Source: Janthinobacterium lividum PAMC 25724
GTDB taxonomy: Bacteria > Pseudomonadota > Gammaproteobacteria > Burkholderiales > Burkholderiaceae_D
DNA: 64,000 bases
Direction: 5' to 3'
NCBI GenBank assembly: GCA_000242815.2
Contig: AHHB01000042.1
Coordinates: forward strand, 1 to 64,000
The position numbers and the translations under genes are program-made. Each line of letters begins with the position of its first letter. The first letter of the stretch is position 1. Under the pieces are notes generated by a model that made no database searches, was not told where the DNA came from, and worked only from the letters and a program-made list of their open reading frames with translations. This document shows positions 45,301-53,639 of this stretch, in pieces.

Positions 45301-45426
45301 GTAGTGGGCGGGCTGGTGACGGCAACGGCGCTAACCCTGCTGCTGTTGCCAGCCCTGTATTACCTGATCGAGGCGCGCATACAAAAACGCCTGAACGACA
45401 AAGGAGTGAAGCATGACACGTTTTAA
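42326..45426 (+). pseudogene. CzcA/CusA-type heavy-metal RND permease with a frameshift
   Basis: The first 929 codons (42326-45115) match a heavy-metal efflux permease. They include the porter repeats, the HME-type TM4 motif DFGILVDGSVVVLENMLRR (the DFG..VDG..E signature of CzcA/CusA) and the second porter half. The frame then breaks at FGVAVL and meets TGA. In the next frame the sequence resumes as DAVLMLAQINRLRADEG through TM12 (VVVGGLVTATALTLLLLPALYYL) and ends at 45426. One extra base at TTG|ATG (45103/45104) would restore FGVAVLDAVLML. Joined, the product would be about 1033 residues, the normal length. Either a single-base deletion has inactivated the gene or the base call is wrong. Adaptor upstream and TolC-type gene downstream overlap it by a few bases. 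Confidence 0.85.
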
Positions 45427-46690
45427 TCTACTGCTGACGGCCTGGCTGATCGCGCCCAGCGCCATTGCCAGCCCCTTGAACTTCGACACCTATCTGGCTG
45501 CCGTGGAAAAAAATAGCCTGGAGCTGCAGGCGCAGCAGACCAGCATCGTCTCGGCCAAGGCCGGCATCGGTATCGCCGGCTTGCGTCCCGATCCCGAATT
45601 CACGCTCGGCGCCACGCGCGAGACGGTGCGCAGCGTCGAACACCGTCCCGTCACGTGGAACCCGGCCATCAGCATGGCTATCGAGACGGGCGGCAAGCGC
45701 GCTGCGCGCATCAAGGCCGCGCACAGCAATGTCGCGCTGGCCGAGGCAACGGTGGCCGGCTTCAAGTACGAGCTGTATGCGACGGCCGCCGCTGCGTTTA
45801 CGCAAGCGTGCCGCACGCGCGAAGTCGCCGCGCGCAAGCAGCAGACCATGGCAGCGCTGTCGACAGTGGTGCAAGCGAACGCCGTGCGGCGCAAGGCCGG
45901 CGATGTGGGCGGTATCGAGCTGCTGCAGTCGCGCGTGGAACGCGACCAGTTTCAGGCCGACCTGGCGCAGGCACTCGGCGAGCTGGACAGCGCCATGCTG
46001 GCCCTGTCGCCGCCGCTGGGACGCCAGTTCGAGACGCTGTTTCCAGACGCCCAGCTGGCATGCGACTTCGCCGCGTATGAGAACAAGGATGCCAGCGTAC
46101 TGGTGCCGCAGGCACTCGACGCGCGCAGCGACGTGCGCATTGCCCGCGCCACCCTGGACAAGCTGCGCGACGGCGCGGCGCTGGTGCGCGCCAACCGCTA
46201 CGTCGATCCTACCGTCACGCTGGGCCTGGCAGCCGCGCGCGGCTACCATGACGGCGTCGATGGCAGCGGCAATCGCGTCGATGGCGCGGCACGTTCGCGC
46301 GCCCTCTCCCTCTCTTTGGCCATCCCCATCCCCCTGTCGCGACGCGACGAGGGTGACATAGTGCAAGCCGAAGCGGACGTGACGCAGGCGATGCTGGCCT
46401 TGCGCCAGGCGCAATTGCAAGCGGAAACGCAGGTGCGCACGGCGCAGCGTCAGCTGCGTGCGGCGCAGGACAGGCTGGCGCGCTACCGCGATGGCGTGCT
46501 GGTCGATGCGCAAACGGTGGTCGATGGCATGCGCCTGTCTTACGTCAAAGGCAATGCCTCGCTGCTGGAGTGGCTGGCGGCGCAGCGTTCGGCCGATGAA
46601 GCTTACCAGGGCTATGTGCAGGCGCGCGCCGATGCCGCCGTCGCCAGTACACAGCTGCAACTGGCGATCGGCCAGCGGCCGCGCTTGTAG
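45413..46690 (+). CDS. TolC-family outer-membrane efflux channel (CzcC-like)
   Basis: Outer-membrane factor of the same efflux system, 425 residues. It begins with a signal peptide (FNLLLTAWLIAPSAIASP). Two TolC repeats follow, recognisable by coiled-coil stretches (ELQAQQTSIVSAKAGIGIAG; RAQRQLRAAQDRLARYRDG) and the LSLAIPIPLSRRDEGDIVQA beta-strand region. The C-terminus includes SLLEWLAAQRSADEAYQGYV. It starts 14 bases before the end of the permease reading frame, with AGGAGTGAAGC upstream, so it can still be expressed if the permease is broken, subject to transcriptional polarity. Confidence 0.92.
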   Translation: MTRFNLLLTAWLIAPSAIASPLNFDTYLAAVEKNSLELQAQQTSIVSAKAGIGIAGLRPDPEFTLGATRETVRSVEHRPVTWNPAISMAIETGGKRAARIKAAHSNVALAEATVAGFKYELYATAAAAFTQACRTREVAARKQQTMAALSTVVQANAVRRKAGDVGGIELLQSRVERDQFQADLAQALGELDSAMLALSPPLGRQFETLFPDAQLACDFAAYENKDASVLVPQALDARSDVRIARATLDKLRDGAALVRANRYVDPTVTLGLAAARGYHDGVDGSGNRVDGAARSRALSLSLAIPIPLSRRDEGDIVQAEADVTQAMLALRQAQLQAETQVRTAQRQLRAAQDRLARYRDGVLVDAQTVVDGMRLSYVKGNASLLEWLAAQRSADEAYQGYVQARADAAVASTQLQLAIGQRPRL

Positions 46691-46762
46691 CGGGGGAAGG
46701 TAGAAGGTAGAACGAAGAGATGCCGGCGCGGCGTGGCCGCACCGGTCACCAAGGACAGGCGA

Positions 46763-46969
46763 TTACTGCGGCTGGGCGGGCGCGTCGCCTTCGGCCGGCG
46801 CATCTGCGGCGTCATCAGCGTCGTCCGCGTCCGGCTCATCGCCCTCGCTGCCGTCAGCTGGCTTGGGATTGTTTTTCGCTTCCAGCTTGCGCCTGGCTTT
46901 TTCCTCGGCTTTCTTCTTCTTTTCCAGCTCTTTTTGCCGTTTTTCGTATTGGAAATTTGTCTTGGCCAT
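46763..46969 (-). CDS. Small highly charged hypothetical protein
   Basis: 68 residues in two parts: a Lys/Glu-rich helix (YEKRQKELEKKKKAEEKARR) and an acidic Asp/Ala-rich tail. The strong site AGGTAGTAA directly precedes the ATG, which supports expression. No family is recognised; it may be disordered or coiled-coil. It lies between the TolC gene and xerD. Confidence 0.65.
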   Translation of the reverse strand: MAKTNFQYEKRQKELEKKKKAEEKARRKLEAKNNPKPADGSEGDEPDADDADDAADAPAEGDAPAQPQ

Positions 46970-47049
46970 TTACTACCTCTTTAGTTTTTAGATGTTACAG
47001 ATCAGCACATAAGACACATTATGACGTAGTTAGAGCAAACACCAAATGT

Positions 47050-47979
47050 TTAGCCTCGCGGATGATGCTGGGCATGCAGCAGTTTCAACCGTTCACGCGC
47101 CACATGCGTGTAAATCTGCGTGGTGGAAATATCGGAGTGCCCGAGTAACAATTGCACCACACGCAAGTCCGCGCCGTGGTTCAGTAAATGGGTAGCGAAT
47201 GCGTGGCGCAGGGTGTGCGGCGACAGCGGCGCCGTGATGCCGGCATGCATCGCATGTTTCTTGATCAGCACCCAGAACATTTGCCGCGTCATGGCGCCCC
47301 CGCGCCGCGTGACGAACAGCGCATCATCCATCTGGCCATCGAGGATCACGCCGCGCGCCTGCTTCAGGTAGCGCTCGATCCACAGCCGCGCCTGCTCTCC
47401 GAACGGCACCAGGCGCGTCTTGCTACCCTTGCCCGTGATGCGCAGCACGCCATCGTTCAAGCTCAATTCCACCGACTTCAAGTCCACCAGTTCCGACACG
47501 CGCAAGCCGCTCGCGTACATGAGTTCGAGCATGGTGCGCTCGCGCAGGCCCAGCGGCGTGCTCACGTCGGGCGCCGCCAGCAGCGCTTCCACCTGCGCTT
47601 CGCTCAGGGTATGCACGAAGCGCGCGGGCTGCTTGGCCGAGACCATCTTCAGGCAGGGGTCAGCGGCGATATGCTTGTGGCACAGGGCCAACTGGTAAAA
47701 GCGCTTGAGCACGGACAAGCGCCGGTTCGACGACGTCGCCTTGCTCTCGTCGTGGCGGGCGGCGAAATACGCTGCGATATCGGCCGCGCAAACCTCGTAC
47801 AGGCTCTCGCGCCCGGGCCGCGCCACTTCCAGCCAGCGTGCGAACAGACGCATATCGCGCCGGTAAGCGTCGAGCGAGTTTTTCGACAAGCCATCCTCGA
47901 GCCACAGGCTGTCGCAGAATTCATCGATGAGTGTCGTATTATCGGGTGCCAGCAAGCTGTTCATGATCGTTTTGACCAT
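47050..47979 (-). CDS. xerD: Site-specific tyrosine recombinase XerD
   Basis: Partner of XerC in resolving chromosome dimers at dif, activated by FtsK. The 309-residue protein has the N-terminal core-binding domain (FCDSLWLEDGLSKNSLDAYRRDM) and the catalytic set: Arg in YASGLRVSELV, Lys in ITGKGSKTRLVP, His-x-x-Arg in SPHTLRHAFATHLL, His in LLGHSDIS and the Tyr nucleophile in TTQIYTHVARE. The internal ATG at residue 6 is an alternative start. The 490-base region before it contains a candidate RNA gene. Confidence 0.95.
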   Translation of the reverse strand: MVKTIMNSLLAPDNTTLIDEFCDSLWLEDGLSKNSLDAYRRDMRLFARWLEVARPGRESLYEVCAADIAAYFAARHDESKATSSNRRLSVLKRFYQLALCHKHIAADPCLKMVSAKQPARFVHTLSEAQVEALLAAPDVSTPLGLRERTMLELMYASGLRVSELVDLKSVELSLNDGVLRITGKGSKTRLVPFGEQARLWIERYLKQARGVILDGQMDDALFVTRRGGAMTRQMFWVLIKKHAMHAGITAPLSPHTLRHAFATHLLNHGADLRVVQLLLGHSDISTTQIYTHVARERLKLLHAQHHPRG

Positions 47980-48157
47980 CCTATGCCCATGGCGCCAAAT
48001 GGCGCGGCCACGATGGCGCTGAACAGCGCACTACCCTGTTGTTTTTTCATCTACTAATTAAAGTTTAAGTGTGGCAAATATACAACTTCATGCGCTTGGT
48101 ACGCGCTGCCGATTATGCACCGTCTGCGGGCAGATGGGCGGACGTTATCCGCGCACG

Positions 48158-48184
48158 AAAAAAAAGCGCACCGTCGGTGCGCTT
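48158..48184 (-). terminator. Strong intrinsic terminator upstream of xerD
   Basis: On the minus strand AAGCGCACC and GGTGCGCTT (plus 48164-48172 and 48176-48184) form a nine-pair stem followed by a run of T's (A-run 48158-48165). It will stop transcription coming from dctM or the candidate RNA. Confidence 0.9.
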
Positions 48185-48300
48185 CAAATATTGCTTCACG
48201 TTCCCGGTCGTTTGAGCCCAGCTGTGCCGACTTGTGGCCGCAGACAGCGGTGACCCAACGACTTCTGTGAAACGTGTGTCTCCTCAATATATCCCCGGCA
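48158..48300 (-). ncRNA. Candidate structured small RNA with intrinsic terminator
   Basis: The 491-base gap between xerD and dctM holds no protein gene. On the minus strand a long imperfect stem-loop is followed by a very strong terminator. CACGTT (48197-48202 plus) pairs with AACGTG (48271-48276), GTCGTT (48207-48212) with AACGAC (48257-48262), and GCTGT (48221-48225) with ACAGC (48244-48248). The 5' end is not known: a TATAAA at 48312-48317 and a TATGAT near 48411-48416 are possible -10 elements. It does not show the landmarks of 4.5S or tmRNA; a 6S-like fold is conceivable but not shown. It may instead be an untranslated leader or the end of the dctM transcript. Confidence 0.4.
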
Positions 48301-48470
48301 TCAATACCGTTTTTATAGACCACTCCCCCACTAAGCTTGTTACCAATTCTGCATTTCAGCCTTGCTACCGAGACGCATAAGCATAGACGTTTTTCCCCTC
48401 AAGGCGCCCCATCATAGCGCATATATTCGGCGGAATCGACTTTTTTTGCGCCATGACGGGGACAACCATT

Positions 48471-49751
48471 TTAGTTGTAAATTAAATTTGGCAGCCACAG
48501 CGAGATTTGTGGTACGTAAGTAATCAGCATCAGGAAGGCCAGCATTGTCATCAGCCATGGCATCACGGCCACGGTCAACTCCGAGATACCCATCTTGGTG
48601 ATGCCGGACGCCACGTACAGATTTAAGCCCACCGGCGGATGGCACATGCCGACCTCCATATTGACCACGATCAAGATGCCGAAGTGCACAGGATCGATAC
48701 CGAGCTTCATCGCGACGGGGAATAAGATCGGCGCCATGATCAGCACGATGGACGACGGTTCCATGACGTTACCAGCCAACAACAACAGCACGTTCACTAC
48801 GAGCAAGAAGCTGATCACGCCCAAGCCCTTGCCCGTGATCCACTCGGCCATCGCTTGCGGGATGTTTTCGCTGGTCATCAGGAACGAGAACAGCACGGCA
48901 TTGGTGATGATGTATAACAGCATCGCCGACATGGCGGCCGAATCGAGCAAGACCTTGCCCACTTGCTTGATCTTCAAGTCCTTGTAGACGAAGACGGCAA
49001 TGATGAAGGCATACACGGCAGCCATGGCAGCCGCTTCGGTCGGTGTGAAGGCACCCGAGTAGATGCCGCCCATGACGATGACGATCAGCAGCAAGCCCCA
49101 GGCGCTCTTCTTGAACGTGACGAAGCGCTCCTTCCAGCTGGCCTTCTTCATGCGCGGATAGTTGTTCTTGCGCGCCAGGAACCACGTGGTCAAGCCCAGC
49201 AGCATGGCCAGCATCAAGCCGGGAATCACGCCCGCCATGAACAGTTTGCCCACCGAGGTGTTGGTACTGACGGAATACATCACCATCACGATCGACGGTG
49301 GAATCAGGATGCCCAGCGCCCCCGAAGTGGTGATGACGCCGGCGCCAAAGCCGCGTGGGTAACCCTGCTTGACCATGGCCGGCAGGATGATGGAGCCAAT
49401 CGCCACCACCGTGGCAGGGCTGGAGCCGGAAACGGCGGCAAACAGCGCGCAGGCCATCACGCCAGCCAGCGCCAGGCCGCCATGCCAGTGACCGACCATG
49501 GAGCTGGCGAAGTTGATCATGCGCCGCGCCACCCCGCCATGCGTGAGGAAGTTACCCGCCAAGATAAAAAATGGAATGGCCATGATCTCGAACTTCTCGA
49601 TGCCCGTGAAAATCTTCAGGGCCACCGACTCGATGGGCACACTGGTCATCGTAAACAAGAAAGTAAGCACCGTCAGGCCCAGCGAAATGGAGATCGGCAT
49701 GCCGGTCAGCATCAGCGCCAGCAGCAACACAAAAATAATCAGCGCGTTCAT
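48471..49751 (-). CDS. dctM: TRAP transporter large permease DctM
   Basis: Large membrane subunit of a tripartite ATP-independent periplasmic (TRAP) transporter, 426 residues, expected to have about 12 membrane helices and to carry the sodium-coupled transport pathway. Recognisable segments are GLTVLTFLFTMTSVPIESVALKIF near the N-terminus, the AVSGSSPATVVAIGSIILPAM helical hairpin and ASGITKMGISELTVAVMPWL late in the protein. It overlaps dctQ by four bases (ATGA) and is the last gene of the dctPQM unit. Confidence 0.95.
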   Translation of the reverse strand: MNALIIFVLLLALMLTGMPISISLGLTVLTFLFTMTSVPIESVALKIFTGIEKFEIMAIPFFILAGNFLTHGGVARRMINFASSMVGHWHGGLALAGVMACALFAAVSGSSPATVVAIGSIILPAMVKQGYPRGFGAGVITTSGALGILIPPSIVMVMYSVSTNTSVGKLFMAGVIPGLMLAMLLGLTTWFLARKNNYPRMKKASWKERFVTFKKSAWGLLLIVIVMGGIYSGAFTPTEAAAMAAVYAFIIAVFVYKDLKIKQVGKVLLDSAAMSAMLLYIITNAVLFSFLMTSENIPQAMAEWITGKGLGVISFLLVVNVLLLLAGNVMEPSSIVLIMAPILFPVAMKLGIDPVHFGILIVVNMEVGMCHPPVGLNLYVASGITKMGISELTVAVMPWLMTMLAFLMLITYVPQISLWLPNLIYN

Positions 49752-50320
49752 GCCTTGGCTCCTTTTTCTTCCGCCGTCAATTCTTCTTCCAGCCCCTCGA
49801 CATGCGAATGGTCATGTTTTGGCAAAGCGCCGGTCTGGATGAAATGCACCATCACTTGCAGGAAGCGGAAGCACATCAGGTAGGAACCCAGCGGCACGGC
49901 CAGATAGACCAGCCACATCGGCACTTCCATGTCGGCCGAGGTCTGGTCCGTGTGGCCAATCGACCACACGAAGCTGGCGCCCAAGGTACCGACGATGCCC
50001 GTAAACAGGGCACCGGCGGCCAGGCCAAAGACGATGAAGCGGTCGCGCCAGCGCGGGTTCATGCGGTTGACCAGCACGTCAACGCCCACGTGAATACCGG
50101 TGCGCACGCCATACGCGGCGCCAAACTTGGCCATCCAGACAAACATGTAGATGCACAGTTCCTGAGCCCAGCTGGTGTTGATTTGTATCAGGAAGTCTTG
50201 CAGGCCAGGTATCGGCAGGCCTGCCAGGTAGCGGTGCACGACCGCGACGAAAATGATGAAGGTGGCGGCGCCCATCAGGGACGCAATCAGCCACTCTTCC
50301 AGATGATCCAGAAATTTCAT
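49748..50320 (-). CDS. dctQ: TRAP transporter small permease DctQ
   Basis: Small membrane subunit of the TRAP transporter, 190 residues with four hydrophobic segments (LIASLMGAATFIIFVAVVHRYL, WAQELCIYMFVWMAKFGAA and two more). The E-L-x-x-Y...W..G motif region typical of DctQ and the TGIHVGVDVLV segment are present. The charged C-terminal tail (HDHSHVEGLEEELTAEEKG) is longer than usual. Confidence 0.93.
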   Translation of the reverse strand: MKFLDHLEEWLIASLMGAATFIIFVAVVHRYLAGLPIPGLQDFLIQINTSWAQELCIYMFVWMAKFGAAYGVRTGIHVGVDVLVNRMNPRWRDRFIVFGLAAGALFTGIVGTLGASFVWSIGHTDQTSADMEVPMWLVYLAVPLGSYLMCFRFLQVMVHFIQTGALPKHDHSHVEGLEEELTAEEKGAKA

Positions 50321-50436
50321 GGTGGACTTTCAAAGAATGCGGGTACGCGCACTCCCGCGCAGGAGGCGCAGGAGCGGTTCATGCCATGGGCAGGGGCTGC
50401 CCTGCCTGCCGCGCCGGGAGGCGCAGCCAGCGCGAC

Positions 50437-51444
50437 TTACTTCGCACTTTCCTTGTTGATGGCCGAGATCAGATCCTTGCCGATGCGCTCTTCCATGGCC
50501 TTTTGCACGGGCGCCAGGGCCTTGCGCCATTCCGCCTGTTCCTGCGCCGTCAAGGTATAGATCTGCGTCTTGCCGGCTTTCTTGATGGCGTCGATGGCCT
50601 GGTCGTTATCGCGCTGGGCGATGGCTTTTTCAAACGTGGTCGTTTCGCGCATGGCTTTTTCCAGCTGCGCGCGTATATCGGGCGGCAAGCCATCCCAGAA
50701 TTTCTTGTTGACGATGACGGCATAGCCGAGGTAACCGTGGTTCGACACGGTCACGTGCTTTTGCACTTCATGCATCTTTTGCGTATACATATTCGATGGC
50801 GGATTTTCCGTGCCGTCGACCACGCCCGTCTGCAGCGCCTGATACACTTCCGAGAAGGCCAGCACTTGCGGATTGGCACCCAGCGCGCGCATCTGCGCGT
50901 CGAGTACCTTGGACGACTGGATGCGCATTTTCAAGCCCTTGAAGTCGGCCGGGTTGTGCAAGGGCTTGTTGGCCGACATCACCTTGAAGCCATTGTCCCA
51001 GTAGGCCAGGCCCGTGATACCCTTGGGCTCCAGCTTTTTCAGCAGACTCTTGCCGATTTCGCCTTCGGTGATGTTGTACAAGGCCGTCTTGGTAGGAAAG
51101 ATGTAGGGCAAGTCGAAGGCTTCGAATTCCTTCACGCCCAGCGGGCCGAACTTGGCCAGCGATGGCGCCAGCATTTGCACGGCGCCCAGTTGCAGGGCTT
51201 CGAGTTCTTCCTTGTCCTTGTACAGCTGGCTGTTCGGGTACAGTTCGACCTTGACCTTGCCATTCGTGGCTTTTTCGGCCAGCTGCTTGAAACGCTCGGC
51301 GGCCTGGCCTTTCGGCGTGTCGGTGGCCACGACGTGGCTGAACTTGATGACGATGGGCGCTTGCGCGTAGGCGTGAACGCCGGCGGTGGTGCCGATGGCG
51401 GCGCACAGCGCGACGAACAGGGTTTTCATTTGTGGCAGTTGCAT
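50437..51444 (-). CDS. dctP: TRAP transporter solute-binding protein DctP
   Basis: Periplasmic substrate-binding subunit, 335 residues. It has a signal peptide (TLFVALCAAIGTTAGVHAYA) and the DctP signature: IKFSHVVATDTPKGQAAERF, then FDLPYIFPT and MRIQSSKVLDAQMRALGANP, which includes the conserved Arg that contacts the substrate carboxylate. C4-dicarboxylates such as malate, fumarate and succinate are the likely substrates, given the divergent DctS/DctR regulators; other organic acids cannot be excluded. GGAGACAAGC precedes the ATG. Confidence 0.95.
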   Translation of the reverse strand: MQLPQMKTLFVALCAAIGTTAGVHAYAQAPIVIKFSHVVATDTPKGQAAERFKQLAEKATNGKVKVELYPNSQLYKDKEELEALQLGAVQMLAPSLAKFGPLGVKEFEAFDLPYIFPTKTALYNITEGEIGKSLLKKLEPKGITGLAYWDNGFKVMSANKPLHNPADFKGLKMRIQSSKVLDAQMRALGANPQVLAFSEVYQALQTGVVDGTENPPSNMYTQKMHEVQKHVTVSNHGYLGYAVIVNKKFWDGLPPDIRAQLEKAMRETTTFEKAIAQRDNDQAIDAIKKAGKTQIYTLTAQEQAEWRKALAPVQKAMEERIGKDLISAINKESAK

Positions 51445-51476
51445 GCTTGTCTCCTCAATGGTTTTAAAAACACTTT

Positions 51477-51505
51477 ATTATTTGTCTAATTCGATACTCT
51501 GACAA
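51477..51505 (-). promoter_or_regulatory. dctP promoter
   Basis: On the minus strand TTGTCA (51500-51505) and AATAAT (51477-51482) are spaced by 17 bases, a good sigma-70 match (five of six in each box). The ATG follows about 33 bases downstream of the -10. The 30-bp palindrome lies about ten bases upstream of the -35. Confidence 0.65.
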
Positions 51506-51515
51506 AGAAACCGCC

Positions 51516-51545
51516 CCGGCTATTGTGGTTAACCACAATAGCCGG
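51516..51545. promoter_or_regulatory. Perfect 30-bp palindrome between dctP and dctS
   Basis: CCGGCTATTGTGGTT is followed immediately by its exact reverse complement, with no spacer. It sits upstream of the dctP -35 and about 30 bases before the dctS start. Binding of the DctR regulator (FixJ type) is the simplest explanation; cruciform or transcript-stem roles are possible too. Confidence 0.7.
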
Positions 51546-51573
51546 CTGCCGATAAGCCGCTACCCTGCCAGCC

Positions 51574-53607
51574 ATGCCGACACCCCCCACCCTTGCGCGC
51601 CGCTTCAAGCTATCGAGCCCGATGCGCTGGCTGCTGCCCGTTATCCTGCTGCTGCTGTTCCTCTCCATCCTGTTCTGGCTGCCCTGGCAGGCGCGCCAGA
51701 TGGAGAGCAACGAGCGCCAGGAGCAGCTCATCGCCGACACGCTGTGGGTGGAGCAAACCATCCGCTTTCAACTGGCGCGCAACGAGGAAAGCCTGTTTAA
51801 CCTGGGCGTCGATATCGCCAGCGCCTCGCTGGGTACGGAAAAAGTGCACGAACGGCTGCAGCAGATGCTGCGCAATGGCCGCGAATTGCAACGCGTGCTG
51901 TGGCTCGACGCCAGCGGCAAGATGCTGGCCAGCAGCGACAACAGCCTGCCCCCTGCCGTGTCGTTTTCGCCGGCCTCGCTGACGGCGTCCGACAATGCGC
52001 GCCGTTTGCACCGGGGCCAATATGCGCAGCCGGCGCAGCAGAGCGGCTTTCCCGATGCGCCGCCAGGCGCCATGCTGATGGATTACTACCAGCCCCTGTT
52101 CGATGGCCAGCGCTATGTGGGCAGCCTGGTGGCCACCTACCAAATCAGCAGCCTGCTCGATGAAATGGTACCGTGGTGGTTCGCCCAGGATAACCAGATT
52201 TCACTGATCGACCGTGACGACAAGGTGCTGGCGCGACGCGCCGCCGCCGGTCCCGGTCACGGCGTGTACACGCACAAGCGCGCGCTCGATGTGCCCGGCG
52301 CCAACATTATCCTGTTTACCGACAGCGTGAAAAGCCAGCCCAAGCTGCTACCCAATTTGCTGGTCGGCTCGGTTATTGCCCTGTCGCTGGGTTTGCTGTG
52401 GAGCTTGCTGGCCCTGTGGCGACATATTTCTCGCCGTCTGGTGGCCGAAGGGGCGCTGCGCCAGCAGATGCTGTTTCGCACGGCGATGGAAAACTCGCTG
52501 GTGACGGGCATGCGCGCGCGCGACCTGGAAGGCCGCGTCACGTATGTGAATCCGGCGTTCTGCCAGATCGTTGGCTACCCGGCCGAGGAAATCCTGGGAT
52601 GCCTGCCGCCCATGCCCTACTGGGTACCGGAAGCACTTGAGCAATACCAGCAGCGCTTCGTCAAGGCGATGGCCGGCAATGCCACACCGCAGTTCGAAAC
52701 CTATTTCCAGCGCCCCGACGGCACGCGCGTGCCCGTGCTGATCTTCGAAGCGCCGCTGGTGGACAAGAATGGCCAGCAAACAGGATGGATGGGCTCCGTG
52801 CTCGACATTTCGGAGCAAAAAAGAGTCGAGGAACTGAATCGCCAGCAGCAGGAAAAACTGCAAACGAGTTCGCGCCTGGCTACCATGGGCGAGCTGGCCT
52901 CGATGCTGGCGCATGAACTGAACCAGCCGCTGGCGGCAATTTCCAGCTACACCACGGGCGCGCTGAACCTGATCCAGCGCGCCATCGAGCATGGCGCGCC
53001 CGTTGATCCGAACACCCTGAAGCCGGCGCTGGAACAGGCCGGCGCGCAAGCGCAACGGGCCGGCCAGATCATCCGCAGCGTGCATGATTTTGTGCGCAAG
53101 AGCGAGCCGCAGCGCCAGGATATCGCCATCCGCACCCTGATCGACGGCATCCGCGCGCTGATCGACCTGCAGGCGCGCAAATACTATGTCAGTATCCAGG
53201 AAGACCTGCCACCGGACCTGCCGCTGCTGCGCGCCGACCCCGTGATGATCGAGCAAGTGCTGCTAAACCTGACGCGCAACGCCATCGAGGCCATGCAGGA
53301 TGCCGCGCCCGGACGGCGTATCCTGCGCCTGCGGGCCAGCCACGATGCGCAGCAAGGCATGGTGACGGTGGACGTGATCGACCATGGCCATGGTATTGCG
53401 CAAGACGTGGCCGAGCGGCTGTTCTCGCCATTTTTCTCGACCAAGTCCGAAGGCATGGGCATGGGCCTGAACATCTGCCGCACCGCCATCGAATTTCACG
53501 GCGGCGCGCTGACCTTCAGCACCAACCCTGCTGGCGGTACGATCTTTACATTCAGCGTGCCGGCTGCGCCGTGTCCGCAGCACCAAGCACCAAGCACTGA
53601 CGAATAA
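51574..53607 (+). CDS. dctS: Sensor histidine kinase of the DctS type
   Basis: Membrane sensor kinase of 677 residues. The first membrane helix (MRWLLPVILLLLFLSILFWL) and a second near residue 255 (LLVGSVIALSLGLLWSLLAL) enclose a large periplasmic sensor domain. A PAS domain follows (LEGRVTYVNPAFCQIVGYPAEEILG) with a PAC segment. The H-box is ELASMLAHELNQPLAAISSY, the N-box LNLTRNAIEAMQDA and the G-boxes DVIDHGHGIA and GMGMGLNICRTAIEFHGG. Its place next to dctR and across from dctPQM matches the Rhodobacter DctS/DctR arrangement, so it should sense external C4-dicarboxylates. Confidence 0.9.
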   Translation: MPTPPTLARRFKLSSPMRWLLPVILLLLFLSILFWLPWQARQMESNERQEQLIADTLWVEQTIRFQLARNEESLFNLGVDIASASLGTEKVHERLQQMLRNGRELQRVLWLDASGKMLASSDNSLPPAVSFSPASLTASDNARRLHRGQYAQPAQQSGFPDAPPGAMLMDYYQPLFDGQRYVGSLVATYQISSLLDEMVPWWFAQDNQISLIDRDDKVLARRAAAGPGHGVYTHKRALDVPGANIILFTDSVKSQPKLLPNLLVGSVIALSLGLLWSLLALWRHISRRLVAEGALRQQMLFRTAMENSLVTGMRARDLEGRVTYVNPAFCQIVGYPAEEILGCLPPMPYWVPEALEQYQQRFVKAMAGNATPQFETYFQRPDGTRVPVLIFEAPLVDKNGQQTGWMGSVLDISEQKRVEELNRQQQEKLQTSSRLATMGELASMLAHELNQPLAAISSYTTGALNLIQRAIEHGAPVDPNTLKPALEQAGAQAQRAGQIIRSVHDFVRKSEPQRQDIAIRTLIDGIRALIDLQARKYYVSIQEDLPPDLPLLRADPVMIEQVLLNLTRNAIEAMQDAAPGRRILRLRASHDAQQGMVTVDVIDHGHGIAQDVAERLFSPFFSTKSEGMGMGLNICRTAIEFHGGALTFSTNPAGGTIFTFSVPAAPCPQHQAPSTDE

Positions 53608-53639
53608 CGAATAACGAATAACGACGAGCCGGAGACACC

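Noticed and set aside
48158..48300. Identity of the candidate RNA as 4.5S RNA or tmRNA
   Set aside because: The GGAAGGAAGCA-type SRP tetraloop region and the tRNA-like ends of tmRNA are not seen; 6S was left open.
53598..53625. ACGAATA tandem between dctS and dctR as a phase-variable switch
   Set aside because: It lies outside coding sequence and does not change the spacing between the ribosome binding site and dctR start; probably neutral.
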